From Henningerozyma blattae CBS 6284 (Eukaryota; Ascomycota; Saccharomycetes; Saccharomycetales; Saccharomycetaceae): DNA of 64,000 nucleotides. The notes beneath the pieces were generated by a model. That model made no database searches, had not been told where the DNA came from, and saw only the letters and a list, made by a program, of their open reading frames with translations. This document shows, piece after piece, positions 61,845 through 64,000 of the stretch (position 1 is the first letter of the stretch; each line of letters opens with the position of its first letter). A program made the translations under genes and the position numbers. The DNA lies in assembly GCF_000315915.1 (NCBI RefSeq), contig NC_020186.1, forward strand, positions 1,860,001-1,924,000. Reading direction: 5' to 3'.

Positions 61845-64000
61845 TTAATGAGATATGTACTGAAAAACGTAACTAATATCATTCTTATCGTGTTCACTTC
61901 TTAACAAATGATCATTTGTTTTCTCAAGACTATCATGATTTAAATGATTCCATGTTGTAGCATCACCATATAGCATTGTCTTGGATTTAATCTTTTGTTT
62001 ACCATTAGCACTACATCTTTTACAATGGTATGTTTCGTGTGTATCACAAATAGTATTTTCGTTCAATTGAAATAACTGTCTTAAATTATCAGCACTAAAC
62101 AATCTTTCGACATCTTCTTTAGCATCGACAACACATGAACTCAGACTCATTTTCATAGATTGCCTTTGGAATATTTTCTCTTCAATAGTACCTGTGGAGA
62201 TAAATCTATAAATAAAACAATCCTTCTTTTGACCATCTCTCCAAACACGAGCTAATGCTTGTTGATCTGCCGCAGGATTCCAATCAGGGTCTAATAATAT
62301 AAGTCTATTTGCACCAATTAAATTGATACCACAACCACCGGCTTTAGAACTTAGCAAAAAGATAAATTCTTGTCCCTCCGGGTCATTAAATCTATCCACT
62401 AATTTTTGTCTCTTGTTGATAGACATCGTACCGTCCAATCTTAAGACACCATAATGTTTATTTCTGCACATTTTTTCAATTAAATCTAATGTCTGAGTAT
62501 AATTTGAAATTAAAACAATTTTATCATCAGATTTGGTTTTTATCTGATGTAAAAATCTTTCTAGTATTGAAAATTTCCCCGAATATTCTGTTTGGATAGT
62601 TCTACTATTACCATTCATATTAAAATCATCAGGTATATCAAAATCGTCAGTCATAACAGAATTCAGTTCATCTTCCAAATTTAATAAATTAGGATGATTA
62701 CATAATTTTTTTAATAAACCAATAGCCTTTAATGGTTGGGAACCGTTCACTCCATTAACAACTTTTTTAATATCTCTAGATTTAACAAAACGTTTATAAA
62801 GTTCCCTTTGAAATGGCTTTAAATTAACAAATATAACGTGTTCATATTTGCATGGTAAATATTTCGATAATATATCGTTTGTACGTCTAATAATAAATTT
62901 TGATACAATGTTGGATAATTGAGTAAGTTGTTGCGTACCTTTGGCTATTTCTTTATCAGTAGCATCGGCATCACGACTTCTAAGAATTGGGATTTCATAA
63001 TTTTTTCTAAATTCTAATCTAGTTCCTAATAATCCAGGGTTGGAGAAATTTAATAATGCAAAATATTCTGATAAATCGTTTTGTATCGGTGTACCGGATA
63101 AGATAACTCTTCTAGGACAGTTAATACTGTCTAATGCAGTAAAGGTTAAAGAGTCACCATTTTTTAATCTATGACCTTCATCCGCCAGCATTAATCCAAC
63201 TTCAGTATTTTTCAATTGGTCAACATTCCTTCTTAAAGTTTCATAAGAAATAATTAGTACTGGCTTGACAATATTACGACCCTTTGCTTGACCCCATGCT
63301 CTTATTGCTTCAGAAACAGTAGAGTTTGATGACATTAAAGATGATTTTTTACCGTCAATGGCTAAAGGTGATAATGTACCGGGTCCTAGCCATTTTATTA
63401 ATTCATTAGCCCAATTATTGACTAGTGATGAAGGGCAAACGATAATACATTTATCAATTAATCGTTTACCTTGAGGACCTTGTCTTAAAAGTGTCCACAT
63501 TAAGGTAATACATTGTAAAGTCTTACCTAACCCCATCTCATCTGCCATAATACACCCATAAGCACCTCTATTGTCTTCAGGATTCTCTACTTTTTCAACT
63601 TGGGATGCTCCTTGGGTATTTTTAGTTTTTTTTTCATTTTGTTTTTTTGTTGATTTTTTACTATTTTTTTTCTTATTTGATTTAGTAGTTCTTGTTTCTT
63701 CCTTCATATTTTGTTTTATTTCTTCTTGTTGTGTCGCTGCTACTGCCCCTTGTTCCAACTGCTGACTTAATCTTAGCTCAAGCTCATCATTTGGAGCATC
63801 TTCTTTTAAGACAATTTTAGAGCTTTCTAATACCTTTTGAGATTCTAGATAATCTTTCATTACCAGACCAGTTACACAGCGATATAAAAATCTAACACCT
63901 TCGACTTGATGTGGTCTTAAAATATTGGCCAACTTTGGATCTAATACGACAGGAATATTCTTAAAAGTTTTGCTCTTTTCATTGGATTGAGAAAATGGAG
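61845..64000 (-). CDS. RAD54: Rad54 Swi2/Snf2-type DNA translocase, 5' end cut by window edge
   Basis: The frame is open to the right edge, giving about 718 codons with no start seen; S. cerevisiae Rad54 (YGL163C) has 898 residues. Rad54 stimulates Rad51-mediated strand exchange and remodels chromatin in homologous recombination. The visible start includes NIPVVLDPKLANILRPHQ. Helicase motif I is ADEMGLGKTLQ, Ia IIVCPSSLVNNW, II DEGH, III SGTPIQND, and the second RecA lobe has LISNYTQTLDLIEKM, LRLDGTMS, SSKAGGCGINL and QALARVWRDGQ. The C-terminal Cys motif is THETYHCKRC. A Lys-rich insertion of about 60 residues (near KKNSKKSTKKQNEKK) lies before motif I. The protein ends DISYVFQYISH, almost as in S. 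cerevisiae. BRF1 (YGR246C) is not its S. cerevisiae neighbour, so the adjacency is a rearrangement. Confidence 0.97.
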   Translation of the reverse strand, partial: PFSQSNEKSKTFKNIPVVLDPKLANILRPHQVEGVRFLYRCVTGLVMKDYLESQKVLESSKIVLKEDAPNDELELRLSQQLEQGAVAATQQEEIKQNMKEETRTTKSNKKKNSKKSTKKQNEKKTKNTQGASQVEKVENPEDNRGAYGCIMADEMGLGKTLQCITLMWTLLRQGPQGKRLIDKCIIVCPSSLVNNWANELIKWLGPGTLSPLAIDGKKSSLMSSNSTVSEAIRAWGQAKGRNIVKPVLIISYETLRRNVDQLKNTEVGLMLADEGHRLKNGDSLTFTALDSINCPRRVILSGTPIQNDLSEYFALLNFSNPGLLGTRLEFRKNYEIPILRSRDADATDKEIAKGTQQLTQLSNIVSKFIIRRTNDILSKYLPCKYEHVIFVNLKPFQRELYKRFVKSRDIKKVVNGVNGSQPLKAIGLLKKLCNHPNLLNLEDELNSVMTDDFDIPDDFNMNGNSRTIQTEYSGKFSILERFLHQIKTKSDDKIVLISNYTQTLDLIEKMCRNKHYGVLRLDGTMSINKRQKLVDRFNDPEGQEFIFLLSSKAGGCGINLIGANRLILLDPDWNPAADQQALARVWRDGQKKDCFIYRFISTGTIEEKIFQRQSMKMSLSSCVVDAKEDVERLFSADNLRQLFQLNENTICDTHETYHCKRCSANGKQKIKSKTMLYGDATTWNHLNHDSLEKTNDHLLRSEHDKNDISYVFQYISH

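Overview
The window is AT-rich nuclear DNA from a budding yeast of the family Saccharomycetaceae. Genes are compact and nearly all intron-less, they match Saccharomyces cerevisiae proteins one for one, and there are long Asn-rich tracts. From about 8.7 to 60 kb the gene order interleaves the S. cerevisiae chromosome VII block (YGR246-YGR258) with the chromosome VIII block (YHR164-YHR182). That is the signature of a post-whole-genome-duplication lineage in which the sister regions lost different copies. Many S. cerevisiae neighbours are missing (NMD3, MTG2, ENO, GND, SOL, MGA1), so a lineage that diverged early after the duplication, such as Vanderwaltozyma or Tetrapisispora, is plausible. This is inference; the species cannot be proven from the sequence alone.

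Layout. 0-4 kb: AIM23 (cut by the left edge), a YKR051W-like membrane protein and an MRS3/MRS4 iron carrier, a YJL131-133/YKR051-052 block. A (TA)n tract with four Ns and a synteny breakpoint follow. 5-12 kb: RAD2, a frame-disrupted gene in the position expected for PFS1/ADY1, and MTM1. 12-26 kb, mostly on the minus strand: CTR2, RGD3, tRNA-Thr(UGU), STB5, ATG7, NOP19, DBP8 (frame-disrupted near its end), THP2. 27-45 kb, plus strand: CDC23, PRP8, an unrecognised 478-codon gene with a URS1-like site upstream, DNA2. 45-50 kb: a gene-poor stretch containing a GC-richer, stop-interrupted minus-strand relic that looks like a decayed coding gene. 50-60 kb: RIE1 (YGR250C), CPD1, a metallothionein-like gene whose Cys-rich frame continues past an in-frame stop, and BRF1 with a sharply bounded GC-rich first 1.27 kb. 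A second synteny breakpoint lies between BRF1 and RAD54, which runs off the right edge.

Themes: DNA repair and replication (RAD2, DNA2, RAD54), metal handling (MRS3/4, MTM1, CTR2, metallothionein), RNA metabolism (PRP8, DBP8, NOP19, THP2, RIE1, CPD1, BRF1) and regulation (STB5, CDC23, ATG7, RGD3). These are housekeeping genes placed by ancestral synteny, not an operon-like system. The most unusual signals are the BRF1 GC island, the metallothionein with an internal stop, single-base frame breaks in DBP8 and the PFS1-like gene, and the decayed relic at 45.5-46.3 kb.
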